53,989 bases of DNA from Myxococcales bacterium (GTDB taxonomy: Bacteria > Myxococcota_A > Polyangia > Haliangiales > Haliangiaceae): NCBI GenBank assembly GCA_024222395.1, contig JAAEPE010000123.1, forward strand, positions 1-53,989. Direction: 5' to 3'. The position numbers and the translations under genes were made by a program. Below, one piece after another: positions 1 through 8,492 of this stretch; the stretch's first letter is position 1, and the number at the start of each line of letters is the position of its first letter. Under the pieces are notes generated by a model. That model had not been told where the DNA came from. It worked only from the letters and a program-made list of their open reading frames with translations, and did not search any database.

Positions 1-246
1 CTCTACGGCTATTGGAACGTAGCCCTCGACTTGCTCTTCCCTGTCGCCGAGGCAACTCTGAGTCAGGTCTTGGACGACTCGATTGTCAGGATCGACGACA
101 CCGGACTTCGCGTCCTCGACAAGGCCAAGCCCAAGGGGGCATTTCGCGGGCATTTGTGGGCGTTCAAAGGCGTGGACTCGCCGATGGTCGGCTACCAGTT
201 CACCAAGACCTGGAAGGCCGAGGAGATTGCGCCCCCCACCTTCGAT
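1..246 (+). pseudogene. IS66-family transposase fragment
   Basis: The reading frame open at the left window edge matches the middle of IS66 TnpC transposases: a conserved Asp pair followed by Thr and Gly (VRIDDTGLRVLD, residues about 28-39), then a Gly-x-Leu-Trp segment (GHLWAF) and a degenerate tyrosine-rich strand. This is the first catalytic Asp region of the DDE domain. Similarity stops near base 246, where the frame runs into unrelated sequence, and nothing of the remaining catalytic domain follows. No accessory tnpA/tnpB gene or terminal repeat is visible. The left part lies outside the window, so the missing 5' end is not informative, but the abrupt 3' end shows a truncated copy. Confidence 0.7.
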
Positions 247-325
247 ATTTCCGGAAGGCAAAAAGGCTCAAAAGAGCCCAATTCAGGCTCTAATCGCCCA
301 ATGGTGCTCTATCGGCCGGCACTAG

Positions 326-1504
326 CTAGCAGCCGATTGCAGGATCGACATGGCAGCGCAAGCACATTCGCCTGCTGCGTTTGACTAGTGCTCTGCAACG
401 ACGACTGCCTCGCCAGTCCCGCGGATGAGGATTTGCTCGTATCCCGCCCGTCTCAGCAGAGTGACACGAGATGCAGAAATGCTCGCGATGGCAGGATGCG
501 CACTGCTTGATGTTTCGCTGTGCCTCAAATGCATGGTGGTTTGCGCTACGCCCAGCCAGGCCTCCGCCATTCCACCCCTCGGGATGGTAGGCGCCTGTGC
601 CACGAAACTGGCCGCCCTTCTCATCGTCGGCGACGCCCATGCGGCTGTGGCAGCCCTGGCAGAATGTCTGAAGTCGGTGGCAGCTGCTGCAGTCGGGGGA
701 GTTGCGCCTTGCGTCCATGGAGTGTATGCGGACGTAGTCGCCAGCGTGGAAATCCATCGGCTTCTGAATGCCGTTGTGACAGTCCTGGCAGAAGTCCTTG
801 CGGTGACAAGAGGCACAAAACTCAGAATCATTCTGAGCAGCATATTTGTGTGAGGTGCGAAATTCCATGTCGTGTCTGGCGCCTCGCAAGCTCCCGCTGG
901 GCGATAGGGTGCCTACCCCTGGAAACTCACTTTGCATAAGCAAGCCCGCTTGTGCCAAGTGGCACGTTGTACACACATCGTTCGCCTTCTTGCCGTCGTG
1001 ACACCCCTGGCACGTGCGCATAGAAGGCAGATGCTCAGCGCTTGCTTCTTCTACTGCAGAAAAGTCCCCGTGGCAGGTCTCGCAGGAGTCTCCTCGAGCA
1101 AGGTGCCCTTGATGGCTGAATTTGAGATTGGGGATAGGCAAGAGCACCCGCTCGATTCGGCCCTGGCTAGCGTCGTAACTTGGGTGGCAACGAACGCAGG
1201 CGGCGGCAGGCCCAGCCGTTGTCTTTTCAGGCTTCGTGCGATCGATTGCATGACACGAGACGCAATCCGCTTCTTGGGGCAGATTGTTATCGAGACTCGA
1301 AGCGGAAGTCCGTATTCCCGTATGGCACGTCTCGCAGGACATCTTCACAGTTCCCATGTGCTGAGCGTGGGAGAAGCGGAGAGGAAGTCGCTGTTCGGGA
1401 TAGATGATGCGCGACGGCCGCTCATCAGCAGTAGCGATGCGAAAGACGAGCAAGGCCCCGAGGACAGCAATAATGGCGATAGCGGTATTGCGTGAGATGG
1501 GCAT
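326..1504 (-). CDS. multihaem c-type cytochrome, 13 haem-binding motifs
   Basis: The 392-residue product carries thirteen CxxCH motifs, so it should bind thirteen c-type haems. An N-terminal hydrophobic segment (residues about 7-22) followed by ATADE looks like a signal peptide or anchor, placing the protein in the periplasm or at the outer membrane. FSHAQH and FSHQGH repeats ahead of the first haem groups resemble the c7/c3 class, where His residues upstream serve as distal ligands. Pairs such as CASCHRKDFCQDCH and CASCHREHFCISCH repeat in the second half. Its ATG shares one base with the stop of the upstream porin gene (TGATG), so the two are almost certainly co-translated. Inferred role: electron transfer across the outer membrane with the porin. 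The exact family was not identified. Confidence 0.85.
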   Translation of the reverse strand: MPISRNTAIAIIAVLGALLVFRIATADERPSRIIYPEQRLPLRFSHAQHMGTVKMSCETCHTGIRTSASSLDNNLPQEADCVSCHAIDRTKPEKTTAGPAAACVRCHPSYDASQGRIERVLLPIPNLKFSHQGHLARGDSCETCHGDFSAVEEASAEHLPSMRTCQGCHDGKKANDVCTTCHLAQAGLLMQSEFPGVGTLSPSGSLRGARHDMEFRTSHKYAAQNDSEFCASCHRKDFCQDCHNGIQKPMDFHAGDYVRIHSMDARRNSPDCSSCHRLQTFCQGCHSRMGVADDEKGGQFRGTGAYHPEGWNGGGLAGRSANHHAFEAQRNIKQCASCHREHFCISCHSAETGGIRANPHPRDWRGSRRCRALVKRSRRMCLRCHVDPAIGC

Positions 1505-3192
1505 CAGGTCTTCGGCTGAAAGGCTAAGTCGACAAGGGCGACGGCCGCCAGCGCGAACGAGTCGAAGGCGTTGGAAGTTTCCTCAACTACGAGACTTGTG
1601 GCAATGCCTCGATTCAGGCGATAACGGACGCCAGCCTGGAGGCCACCGGCTGTGCCCTCCAGAGTCCCCGGGCTGCCTTCCCCAAGGTGAACCAGCGAGA
1701 ACCTTCCGTGAAGCGCCAAATCCCTCGACACCTCGAAGCCGCCCGCGAGCAGAGCGCCAGCCCTGCGCCCTCCGTAACCCGCTTCAGCAAATGCGTCGAC
1801 GCGCACTTCCCAGCCCCCCGACCTTCGGCGAAGCCCCCCCTGCCCGCCGCCAGAATACGTATTGGCCCCCAGGCCCACCGCATCCACTGCCTGCTGCGCA
1901 TCTTCACTGTGATAGCGACGCCCCCAGCCGCGCAGGTAGCTCGACCATACGTGAGTCTTCGGGGAAAACCGCCAGGTGATGCGAGCATCGTTATACGGCT
2001 CACTGGAGAAGATATTGAAGATTGAGTTCCCGTCGAATGTCGGCGCCGAATAGAAGACCTCGGGCTCGAGACTATGAGCATTGCGAACGAACTTTGTGCC
2101 GAGGTGCGCCTCGTCGATGAGTCCGTGAAGCACACTGTAGCGAACGGCCGCATAGGGGGTGAGGCGAAGGCTCCCGCCTGGGCTCAGATGCCCACGCAGC
2201 GAGAGTGCAAGTCGCTCCTCGTTGACCCCACTATCCGCGATCTCACTCTCGAAAGGATAGTATCCGAGGTCGGGGTTATCTAGCCGGTCAACCTCTCCGA
2301 GGATGCCGGGGCTACTAGAGTGCGATCGCCGATAGCTAAGGCGCCCGGTGAACTTGCGCAAGTGCTCCGTGGCTACTGCGAAGCCCAGGGTGGGCATAGC
2401 CTCATCTCGTTGCGGGCAGAGTTCCGCATCACTGGTGAAGCGATTGCCCATCGTTATAGGCAACCCGTCAATCGGGCGCCAGCCTCCGCTGCCATAACTC
2501 TCGCCCTCTACGAACTCTTCGCAGAACGCGGATGACGTGCCATCGGGGGAGAATGCATCGGTGGCGCCAAAGGAGTTGTCGCGAACCCTGAGTCCCGCAA
2601 ATGCCTCGACCTGCAGTGACGCTGGCAGATGAGCGCGAATCTTGATTCCGTCCATGCTGAACCAGTCCAGCGTCTGCACGTCCATCTGGCGCCCTGCGAA
2701 TACATCGATGCGGCCGCCGGCAAGCCCCTCGGCACCAAAGTAGCCATAGAGAATGTCGAGTTGGAGAGACGTGCGCTCAAGCTCGGGGATGGCGTCGATG
2801 ACGTCGACCAGACGCCCGTCGAGAAGGAGTTGCCCGCTCGCCCAGCTCCCCTGCTCATGGTCGAGGCGCAAGTAGCTCGCGAAGTAGTAGCGCGGCCCCT
2901 TGGGGCCCTGAGGCTGCCAGCGAGCAAACGCGTCCCGTGTTCCTGCCAAATCCCAGATACTGAGCTGAAGGGATTGGGTGAGCCGTCGCCTGCGTAGCAC
3001 TGAGCTATTTGCTCCAAGCCCAAGAGTGCGGAGAGTCGCTCCCTGGCCAACGGTCTGCGCCTTGACCTCGAACTCGTAGGCCTGGGACGTGCGCGCAGAG
3101 AGCAGCAGAAGGAGTGCTGCAGAGAAGCCCGCGCCGTATCGCCATGGCATGCGCAATCTTCGCACAATTCCAGGCTCGGGCTCCTCGGCCAT
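1504..3192 (-). CDS. outer-membrane beta-barrel protein paired with a multihaem cytochrome
   Basis: A 562-residue protein with a signal peptide (hydrophobic ALLLLLSA, cleavage after SQA near residue 38) and a long run of amphipathic strands rich in Tyr, Arg, Gly and aromatic turn residues, ending FQPKT. This is typical of outer-membrane porins of 20 or more strands. The start at 3192 puts 14 charged residues before the signal peptide; an internal ATG at 3150 (MPWRYG) gives a more normal signal sequence and may be the true start. It precedes the 13-haem cytochrome with a one-base overlap, the arrangement seen in porin-cytochrome conduits (MtrB/MtrA, Geobacter PCC). Barrel function is inferred from composition and context, since such porins diverge strongly. 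The divergent lipoprotein gene starts 24 bp away. Confidence 0.75.
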   Translation of the reverse strand: MAEEPEPGIVRRLRMPWRYGAGFSAALLLLLSARTSQAYEFEVKAQTVGQGATLRTLGLGANSSVLRRRRLTQSLQLSIWDLAGTRDAFARWQPQGPKGPRYYFASYLRLDHEQGSWASGQLLLDGRLVDVIDAIPELERTSLQLDILYGYFGAEGLAGGRIDVFAGRQMDVQTLDWFSMDGIKIRAHLPASLQVEAFAGLRVRDNSFGATDAFSPDGTSSAFCEEFVEGESYGSGGWRPIDGLPITMGNRFTSDAELCPQRDEAMPTLGFAVATEHLRKFTGRLSYRRSHSSSPGILGEVDRLDNPDLGYYPFESEIADSGVNEERLALSLRGHLSPGGSLRLTPYAAVRYSVLHGLIDEAHLGTKFVRNAHSLEPEVFYSAPTFDGNSIFNIFSSEPYNDARITWRFSPKTHVWSSYLRGWGRRYHSEDAQQAVDAVGLGANTYSGGGQGGLRRRSGGWEVRVDAFAEAGYGGRRAGALLAGGFEVSRDLALHGRFSLVHLGEGSPGTLEGTAGGLQAGVRYRLNRGIATSLVVEETSNAFDSFALAAVALVDLAFQPKT

Positions 3193-3216
3193 CCGGTACT
3201 CGGCTATGTTTCGGCC

Positions 3217-5049
3217 ATGCCGGCTTTTCGACTCTTTCGACTGTGGGCGCTGCTCGCAACTATTGGCGCCTGTGGCTCGTCTCCGCGGATTGCGCCCGAG
3301 GCACCCACACCTGAATCACTCGAAGTCACCGACGACGTGAGGCTCCGGCTCACGATTCCTCCGGGCCCCAAGAGCCAAGAGGCTATGCGCAGCTTGATGG
3401 ATTTGAGTGATAGGGGCCACGTGGAGGCGTCTTGGCTACGCGCTCACTACCTTCTGGAGCTTTTTGACTCTGCTCGCTTTGGGCGCGATGTGCAGAGTCG
3501 TGATTTCTTGGCCGAGATCTCGGGGCGACCAAAGGCTGCAATGACGGGCCCTGTTGCAACCCAGGCCATAGCGGAGCTACTCATACTCGAGACCGACCGG
3601 ACCCTAGAATTGGATCGACAGCATGGCCTCGCTCAGAAGCTCCGGGTCATCGCTGGATACGACGCGTCCGGGCCCACTGCGCGCTCCCAGGCATTCCAGG
3701 CGATGCAAGAGCTCAAGCGGGTGCGAGTTGCCGATGCCCCCTTAACTGCAAGCGCCAGTCTTCGACTTTTTGGCTATTGCCGCAGCGCCCTGACCGACGC
3801 CCAAGCTCTTTCACGTCAAGGACGACGAATTGCCATCTCGCATTGCCTCTACCCACTCTTTGACGCAGACCCGGAACCCTACTTTTCCAAGCGATCAGCA
3901 CTTCGCCCACCGCCCCCAGAGCTCGAACGACTCTTGGGGCAGATGCAAGCGACGCTGCGAGTCCAGTCCCCTGGCAGGCTTCGCGGGGCCCTCGAGATTC
4001 AGAGTAGGTGGCTCGAGGACTTCTCCGGCTCCGCTGTGCACTTCTCCTCACTCGACCCCCTGGCGCTTCGCCTGCCTCCAGCCTCGCGAGTCGCCCCCTA
4101 CGACGACTACCCGCTGTACATTCCAGGCACAACGAGTATGGAAGGGGCGAAGGCTGCGGCTACTGCCGACGGAAGGCACCGCATTGCTCTCGCATTGGCG
4201 GCGGACGCGCCCGCCTCCGGTATTCTCAGTGCTGCAGTCGCCTTCGCGGGAACCGATGTTGACGTCCTCTCCCTCCTAGTTGCGATTCGCCAACGCCTGC
4301 GGGCCCCGAAAGGCGACTACTGGTACACAAGCGTAGATGAGCACCAAGCATGGCGAGCAGGAGAGTTACCTATATCCCTCGGCGCCATGCGCGTGGGCGA
4401 GAGGACACTTCGCGACAGTACATCCGAGGCCAAGGCCACCGAGTGGAACCGACGCCACTCGCAGCTGAGCCTGCACCTCGTGATTGCGCCACGTCGCTGG
4501 TCCCTGCTCTCCCCCTTGGGGGAAATTGCATCGTTCGCGGCCAACGACAAGGATACTTCCCCCGCGCAAGGCCTGCGCGCTGCTCTGCGCGGCCTGCGCA
4601 GAGCCTTTCCCGACGAACAAGGCCTGGTGTTAGTTGCTGCGGAGGGTCTTAGCGTCGGCGCCTTCGTCATGGCCGCAAACGCCGTCCGCTATGGCGCAGA
4701 CGGGGCCCCCCTCTTCCCAAAGATCGCCATCGCGCAGAAGGCGCCCAAGCCACGGAGCGGCAAGGCGCTTCGCGAGCGTATCACGCGACGTGCTGCCGCA
4801 GCTGTTTCGGTAGTTCCGACATCGCTAGAGGCGAAGATACCTTCCGCACTGCGCTGCTACCAGGCGCTCGCGGAGAAGAAGCGCCTTCCAACTGGCGAGG
4901 TGCGTCTCGAAATGAAACCCGAGGGTGCCCTCTCCGCAAGCGGTGGTCACAAAGCCATTCAGAGTTGTTCCATTGAGTCGTTCGAGGGGCTCATGCGTGA
5001 GCTAGGGCTGCCCGCGATTAAAGTCGACTTCAGCGTGAAAGCGAAATGA
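3217..5049 (+). CDS. lipoprotein with AgmX/PglI-like C-terminal domain
   Basis: The 610-residue product begins with a short signal peptide and a lipobox (IGAC, Cys at residue 19), so it is probably an outer-membrane-anchored lipoprotein. The bulk is alpha-helical with an alpha/beta region around residues 320-480 and matches no family I recognise. The last 80 residues (LRCYQALAEKK ... GHKAIQSCS ... PAIKVDFSV) follow the Cys-Tyr ... Cys ... beta-strand pattern of AgmX/PglI C-terminal domains, a TonB-C-like module frequent in myxobacterial envelope proteins and present again in the gene at 44339-44935. It is divergent from the porin gene; their start codons are 24 bp apart, so the promoters must overlap coding sequence or each other. 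Confidence 0.7.
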   Translation: MPAFRLFRLWALLATIGACGSSPRIAPEAPTPESLEVTDDVRLRLTIPPGPKSQEAMRSLMDLSDRGHVEASWLRAHYLLELFDSARFGRDVQSRDFLAEISGRPKAAMTGPVATQAIAELLILETDRTLELDRQHGLAQKLRVIAGYDASGPTARSQAFQAMQELKRVRVADAPLTASASLRLFGYCRSALTDAQALSRQGRRIAISHCLYPLFDADPEPYFSKRSALRPPPPELERLLGQMQATLRVQSPGRLRGALEIQSRWLEDFSGSAVHFSSLDPLALRLPPASRVAPYDDYPLYIPGTTSMEGAKAAATADGRHRIALALAADAPASGILSAAVAFAGTDVDVLSLLVAIRQRLRAPKGDYWYTSVDEHQAWRAGELPISLGAMRVGERTLRDSTSEAKATEWNRRHSQLSLHLVIAPRRWSLLSPLGEIASFAANDKDTSPAQGLRAALRGLRRAFPDEQGLVLVAAEGLSVGAFVMAANAVRYGADGAPLFPKIAIAQKAPKPRSGKALRERITRRAAAAVSVVPTSLEAKIPSALRCYQALAEKKRLPTGEVRLEMKPEGALSASGGHKAIQSCSIESFEGLMRELGLPAIKVDFSVKAK

Positions 5050-5797
5050 TGTCAAGGCGCATCGAGCCGCCCCCAGCCGAGGCCGCGTCGATACCGAAGA
5101 GGCCACCTGCGGTTGCTCATAGAAGGAGCAGTCAAGAACTTCGAACCCATCTATATCGAGAGCCAGTCGCGCCCCGGTTACCCGCAACTCAATATCATGG
5201 ACGCCCGTACTGTCTGCAAGCGCCGCCAGCGGAATCGTCTCGCCCTCGCACCCATCCATCACAGTGCCCCCATCTTCGGCCCTGAATCGCGGCATTTCAG
5301 GAGCGCCCACTGGCCCAATATGGACTAAGAAATACTCTGACCTCGACTTCCAACCGAAGTAGATCTGGAGGGAGGTATTTAACGAGACCGCTGCACTTGC
5401 TTGCATGGTCGCGACCTCGGGTTTTGAACCGGCGAGGAGGAGAAACTCGGGTTTCTCTCCCAACTCGACGGTGAGATAGGCGCAGTCGTCGCCTTGGACG
5501 AATTCGACACGCTCCGGCGTGCGGGCGCTAAGTCCCTCACTGAATTCGCGGGATGCGAAGCAGTGCTGACCTGAAGACAAGCGAGGGTGCGGCCTCCCCA
5601 TTGCCCAGTCGGCCACCCACCACGAGAACGCTTCCATCGCGAAGCTTGATGGCTGATTGCCCTTCCCTGCCAGCCAGCTCTTCGGCGTCGAGCGCAATCG
5701 TTTGGCCCTCGAGTGTGCGGTAGCGCTGCGCACCTGTCTTTCCCAGGCTAAGGATGCTGCCATCGTCTAGGGCCACCATCGCCAGGCCCTGTTCATC
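5002..5797 (-). pseudogene. decayed kelch-like / lectin-like surface protein gene
   Basis: Two minus-strand frames together read as one damaged gene. The upstream piece (5797 to about 5550) has kelch-type blades: VALDDGSILSLG and KLRDGSVLVVGG. The downstream piece (about 5575 to 5002) continues in another frame with a strand-rich domain like laminin-G or sugar-binding jelly rolls, ending near LALDIDGFEVLDCSFYE. An in-frame stop at 5798 cuts off the 5' end, so the signal peptide and most blades are missing, and a frameshift lies between about 5545 and 5580. The tail overlaps the 3' end of the lipoprotein gene on the other strand by 48 bases. Intact relatives would be exported kelch-repeat proteins; here no functional product is expected. 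Confidence 0.6.
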
Positions 5798-5934
5798 TCA
5801 AACACCTAAAATCATTACGAAGAAGCAGTTGACCTCTGCCTGATAGTTGCCTAGAGATCAGCTAGTTGGTGGTGAAATCACTGCAAGTGCGACTGTTCCT
5901 TGGAGGCATGGTCTTTGCAGTCTGGGTCTGCAAC

Positions 5935-7269
5935 ATGCCTGCCCCTCCCATCTCCCAATTCTCGCGCTACCTGGCGCTGTCTTCCTCTCTTCTCCTGGCT
6001 AGCCTCACGGCTTGCACTAATCACGGAGAGTCCGTCGTAAACCCAGACGACAAGTCCGATAGTGGCTGGATTGGTGCGGATACGTTCGAAGTCAACACGG
6101 TCATTCGCGCACAAGCCCAACAAGAAGCTTGGGGGGAATGGAGTGAGTTGGCAACCGATGAAAAGCTGCAGGCTGACCTCGTGGACAACCAGCTCAAGTT
6201 CATCAAGAACGCAGCGGAAGCCCAACGTTGGCGTTTTAATCAGCTTGCGGGTGAAGTGAACGTCATCAATGTGGTTGCCGATGGCGATCTGGTTACCATC
6301 GAATACGAAGCCACTGTCGACATGCTGGGGCGCTTTCACGGTGACTTGCCCGAGCTAGCAGACATTGCTCCCCTCGAGTTCACCGCTCTGGTGCCTCTGG
6401 CGCCAGGTTCATTTGATTACGACGAAATTGAGGCCTGTTCTGAAGCTGATGATGGCCACTCTGCGGCGGCCTACAACTTCCACTACTACTTCGCGCCCGA
6501 CAAAGAAGGCTGCAACATCGGACTGGCCGAGGCCAAGGTGGAGATTACTGAAGTCTTCAACCGACCAACCGTGTATCCCGAGTACGACAAGCTGATGCAG
6601 GATCTCGGTAGTGGCAATATTGGCTTCTCCGCAGCGCTGGTACCAAACCGAGGCGACGACGACCCCAAGTCACGCTTCAACGTTCACAAGAACATGCTCG
6701 AAAATGAGCTTGGTCTCCAGGGGGTGACGTCAGACGACGGAAGCTACTGGCGCTACATCTGGAAACAAGGCGACGTCCAACTCACCGTCGACCTCTATGA
6801 CCCGACGGAAGCATCCTGGGACTTCGACTCCGATTTCCGCGCGCGACTCGGCGAGTATTCGCTGATTCACTACAACGGTCACTCGTCATACGGCACCAAG
6901 CACCTCTTGGACGAGCCTGAGAGTTTCACTGATCAGTATCAAGTCGTCATGGTGCACTCGTGCCAGTCCTACGCCTACTACACACGACAGGTCTTCCGAG
7001 CCAAGGCAACGCAAGAGGACCCCTCTGGATTTGCCCTGGCCGACATCGTGGCGACTGGCAAGTCCTCCTACCCCAGCGGATCTCCACCGACCGTGCGCGT
7101 CCTTCTGGGCAGCTTGATGCGCAGCATGGTGTCCATCCAAGAAGGTTCTTCGAATGACGCCAAGAGCTGGATCGAGATAGCAGAAGACATGAAGAGCTCG
7201 ACTTGGGGGGACATCATGTATGGCGTCGCTGGGGCTCGCACCAACAGCTGGCAGCCAGAGCAACTGTAG
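5935..7269 (+). CDS. lipoprotein with a possible clan-CD-like (caspase-fold) His/Cys domain
   Basis: The ATG at 5935 is chosen because it places a clean signal peptide and lipobox (LTAC) directly after it; the frame is open 5' to a TTG at 5866, but that would bury the signal. The mature part is acidic (several Asp/Glu runs). In the C-terminal third, IHYNGHSSYG (His316) and VMVHSCQSYAYY (Cys343) resemble the paired His and strand-end Cys of clan CD cysteine peptidases such as C25 and C11, although the usual His-Gly is His-Ser here. Function is therefore uncertain: a secreted peptidase-like protein or a degenerate relative. It stands alone, with decayed genes on both sides, and has no partner gene in the window. 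Confidence 0.65.
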   Translation: MPAPPISQFSRYLALSSSLLLASLTACTNHGESVVNPDDKSDSGWIGADTFEVNTVIRAQAQQEAWGEWSELATDEKLQADLVDNQLKFIKNAAEAQRWRFNQLAGEVNVINVVADGDLVTIEYEATVDMLGRFHGDLPELADIAPLEFTALVPLAPGSFDYDEIEACSEADDGHSAAAYNFHYYFAPDKEGCNIGLAEAKVEITEVFNRPTVYPEYDKLMQDLGSGNIGFSAALVPNRGDDDPKSRFNVHKNMLENELGLQGVTSDDGSYWRYIWKQGDVQLTVDLYDPTEASWDFDSDFRARLGEYSLIHYNGHSSYGTKHLLDEPESFTDQYQVVMVHSCQSYAYYTRQVFRAKATQEDPSGFALADIVATGKSSYPSGSPPTVRVLLGSLMRSMVSIQEGSSNDAKSWIEIAEDMKSSTWGDIMYGVAGARTNSWQPEQL

Positions 7270-7413
7270 AGCGCGGTTGATATGCTCCTCTAGTGTCTGT
7301 TCCAAGGACATAGTTCTTCTCTTGCCAGGAGATGTGTCGCGGAGGTCGACGCCTTCGATCCCAAAAAGATGCGCGGTGCTCGCTGCGTTACTGCGGATAC
7401 CTAGCGTGAAACT

Positions 7414-7760
7414 CTATCCACATCTACCAAGGCCCCGCACAGTGCGAGGTCCACAGACATTGAAAGCGCCCGCAGCGTAGACTTTGGGGCAATCACGCTC
7501 CTTTGGAGCTGCCGCATTGTTGTTGCAGTCTTCCTCTAGGTGGCGCCAACCGGTGGAATCGACCTTCTCCCAGACCTCGTCGAATTGTTGCGCTGAGAGG
7601 GGATGCGTACTCTCTTTGTGGTCGTCTTCTTCGACGCGCCACTTTGTGCCTTCCTGCGACTCGCTACCAAAACCTACCAATTGGGCGTCAGTCTATCCAA
7701 GCAAGCAATGAAGGATGTTGAGCACAGGCTAGACCGACTGTCGCAGCTACCTGCATGGTT
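7414..7760 (-). pseudogene. remnant of a small lipoprotein gene
   Basis: One minus-strand frame (open below the stop at 7693-7695) has protein-like composition: LSAQQFDEVWEKVDSTGWRHL, followed by a Cys and a Pro-Lys-Val-Tyr-Ala-Ala-Gly strand. A second frame just upstream begins with an ATG near 7753 and encodes MQVAATVGLACAQ, which looks like a lipoprotein signal with a Leu-Ala-Cys lipobox. The two frames would join if one shift near 7690-7700 were undone. No family is recognised, and the 3' end merges into non-coding sequence near 7440. Confidence 0.4.
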
Positions 7761-8180
7761 CATGGCTCCTTGCGCCGATATCCACGCTTTTTGTGCCGAC
7801 GCCATCCACGCTTCACTTGAAATCTCGGCACTATTCATTGGGTGTAACTCTGACCATGACACTCTCAGCCTCGCAGGCTCCTACGAGGAGCCGCATCCTG
7901 GTGTGCAACGGTGAGATTGGCCCAATTTCTAGCGGCGTTGCCTCGACGTGCTTCGTTCTGCGCACCAGTGCCTTTCTAGGCCCATGGAATCACTACGAAG
8001 CCGCTGGCACAGTCAGAGCTACACACTATTCATTTCGCGGGGTATCTTTCTCCGGTCGTTGCCGGGTGGTTTTGCAAAATTCCGGATACCCCGCATTTCC
8101 ACGCAACCAAAGTTCCCTACCCGTAGTTACAGTCCCACGATCCCTTTCCGTTCACGCTGTGTAAAGTCGCTGTGCTCTAA

Positions 8181-8405
8181 GCCCTCAGCCCCCACTTTCA
8201 GGATCTGCCCCTGGTTGGATCTCTTGGAAGCGACTTCGAAGTCATCGAAGCCATTGATATCAACGGCGACGGCCGGGTGGAATTCATCGGGGAAACCTAT
8301 AGCTACGGTGTTGGGGATGTCACACTCGTCGGCAAGCCAGCTCAGGACGACGCCAATACCGAGGTTCGTCGCTTCGGCTGGGACTACCACGACTACCCCT
8401 ACTAG
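8181..8405 (+). pseudogene. C-terminal remnant of an FG-GAP/VCBS-like protein gene
   Basis: This frame, open from a stop at 8178 to TAG at 8403-8405, contains IEAIDINGDGRVEFIGE, a typical FG-GAP/VCBS calcium-loop strand, then GVGDVTLVG and a tyrosine-rich end (DYHDYPY). It has no start codon with a ribosome binding site, and the sequence upstream is broken in all frames, so only the last 74 codons of the gene survive. The intact lipoprotein at 13343-13879 has a similar single loop (RDLNGDGQVEKVF), so this may be a decayed distant relative. Confidence 0.5.
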
Positions 8406-8492
8406 GTTCTCTCGACGAAGTCAGAGCGACCCTCATTCACCGGCGCGTATTACCTTGCGCACCCAAGGTCTTGGAGCTAGCTTCGGTGTGTA

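Larger units (their letters stand above)
7270..8492. other. gene-poor stretch with coding remnants
   Basis: No intact gene could be supported between the lipoprotein and the SDR gene. Two remnants are listed separately (7414-7760 minus, 8181-8405 plus). A further short piece around 7330-7395 on the plus strand (reading AEVDAFDPKKMRGARC before a stop) also looks formerly coding. The rest carries many stops in all frames and no recognised RNA, repeat or insertion-sequence end. Confidence 0.5.

Noticed and set aside
425..853. Plus-strand open frames opposite the cytochrome gene
   Set aside because: They are antisense shadows; the minus frame has thirteen CxxCH motifs and a signal peptide, while the plus frames have no family signal.
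7603..7914. Plus-strand frame of 103 codons in the gene-poor stretch
   Set aside because: Overlaps a more protein-like minus-strand remnant and has no recognisable domain or start signal.
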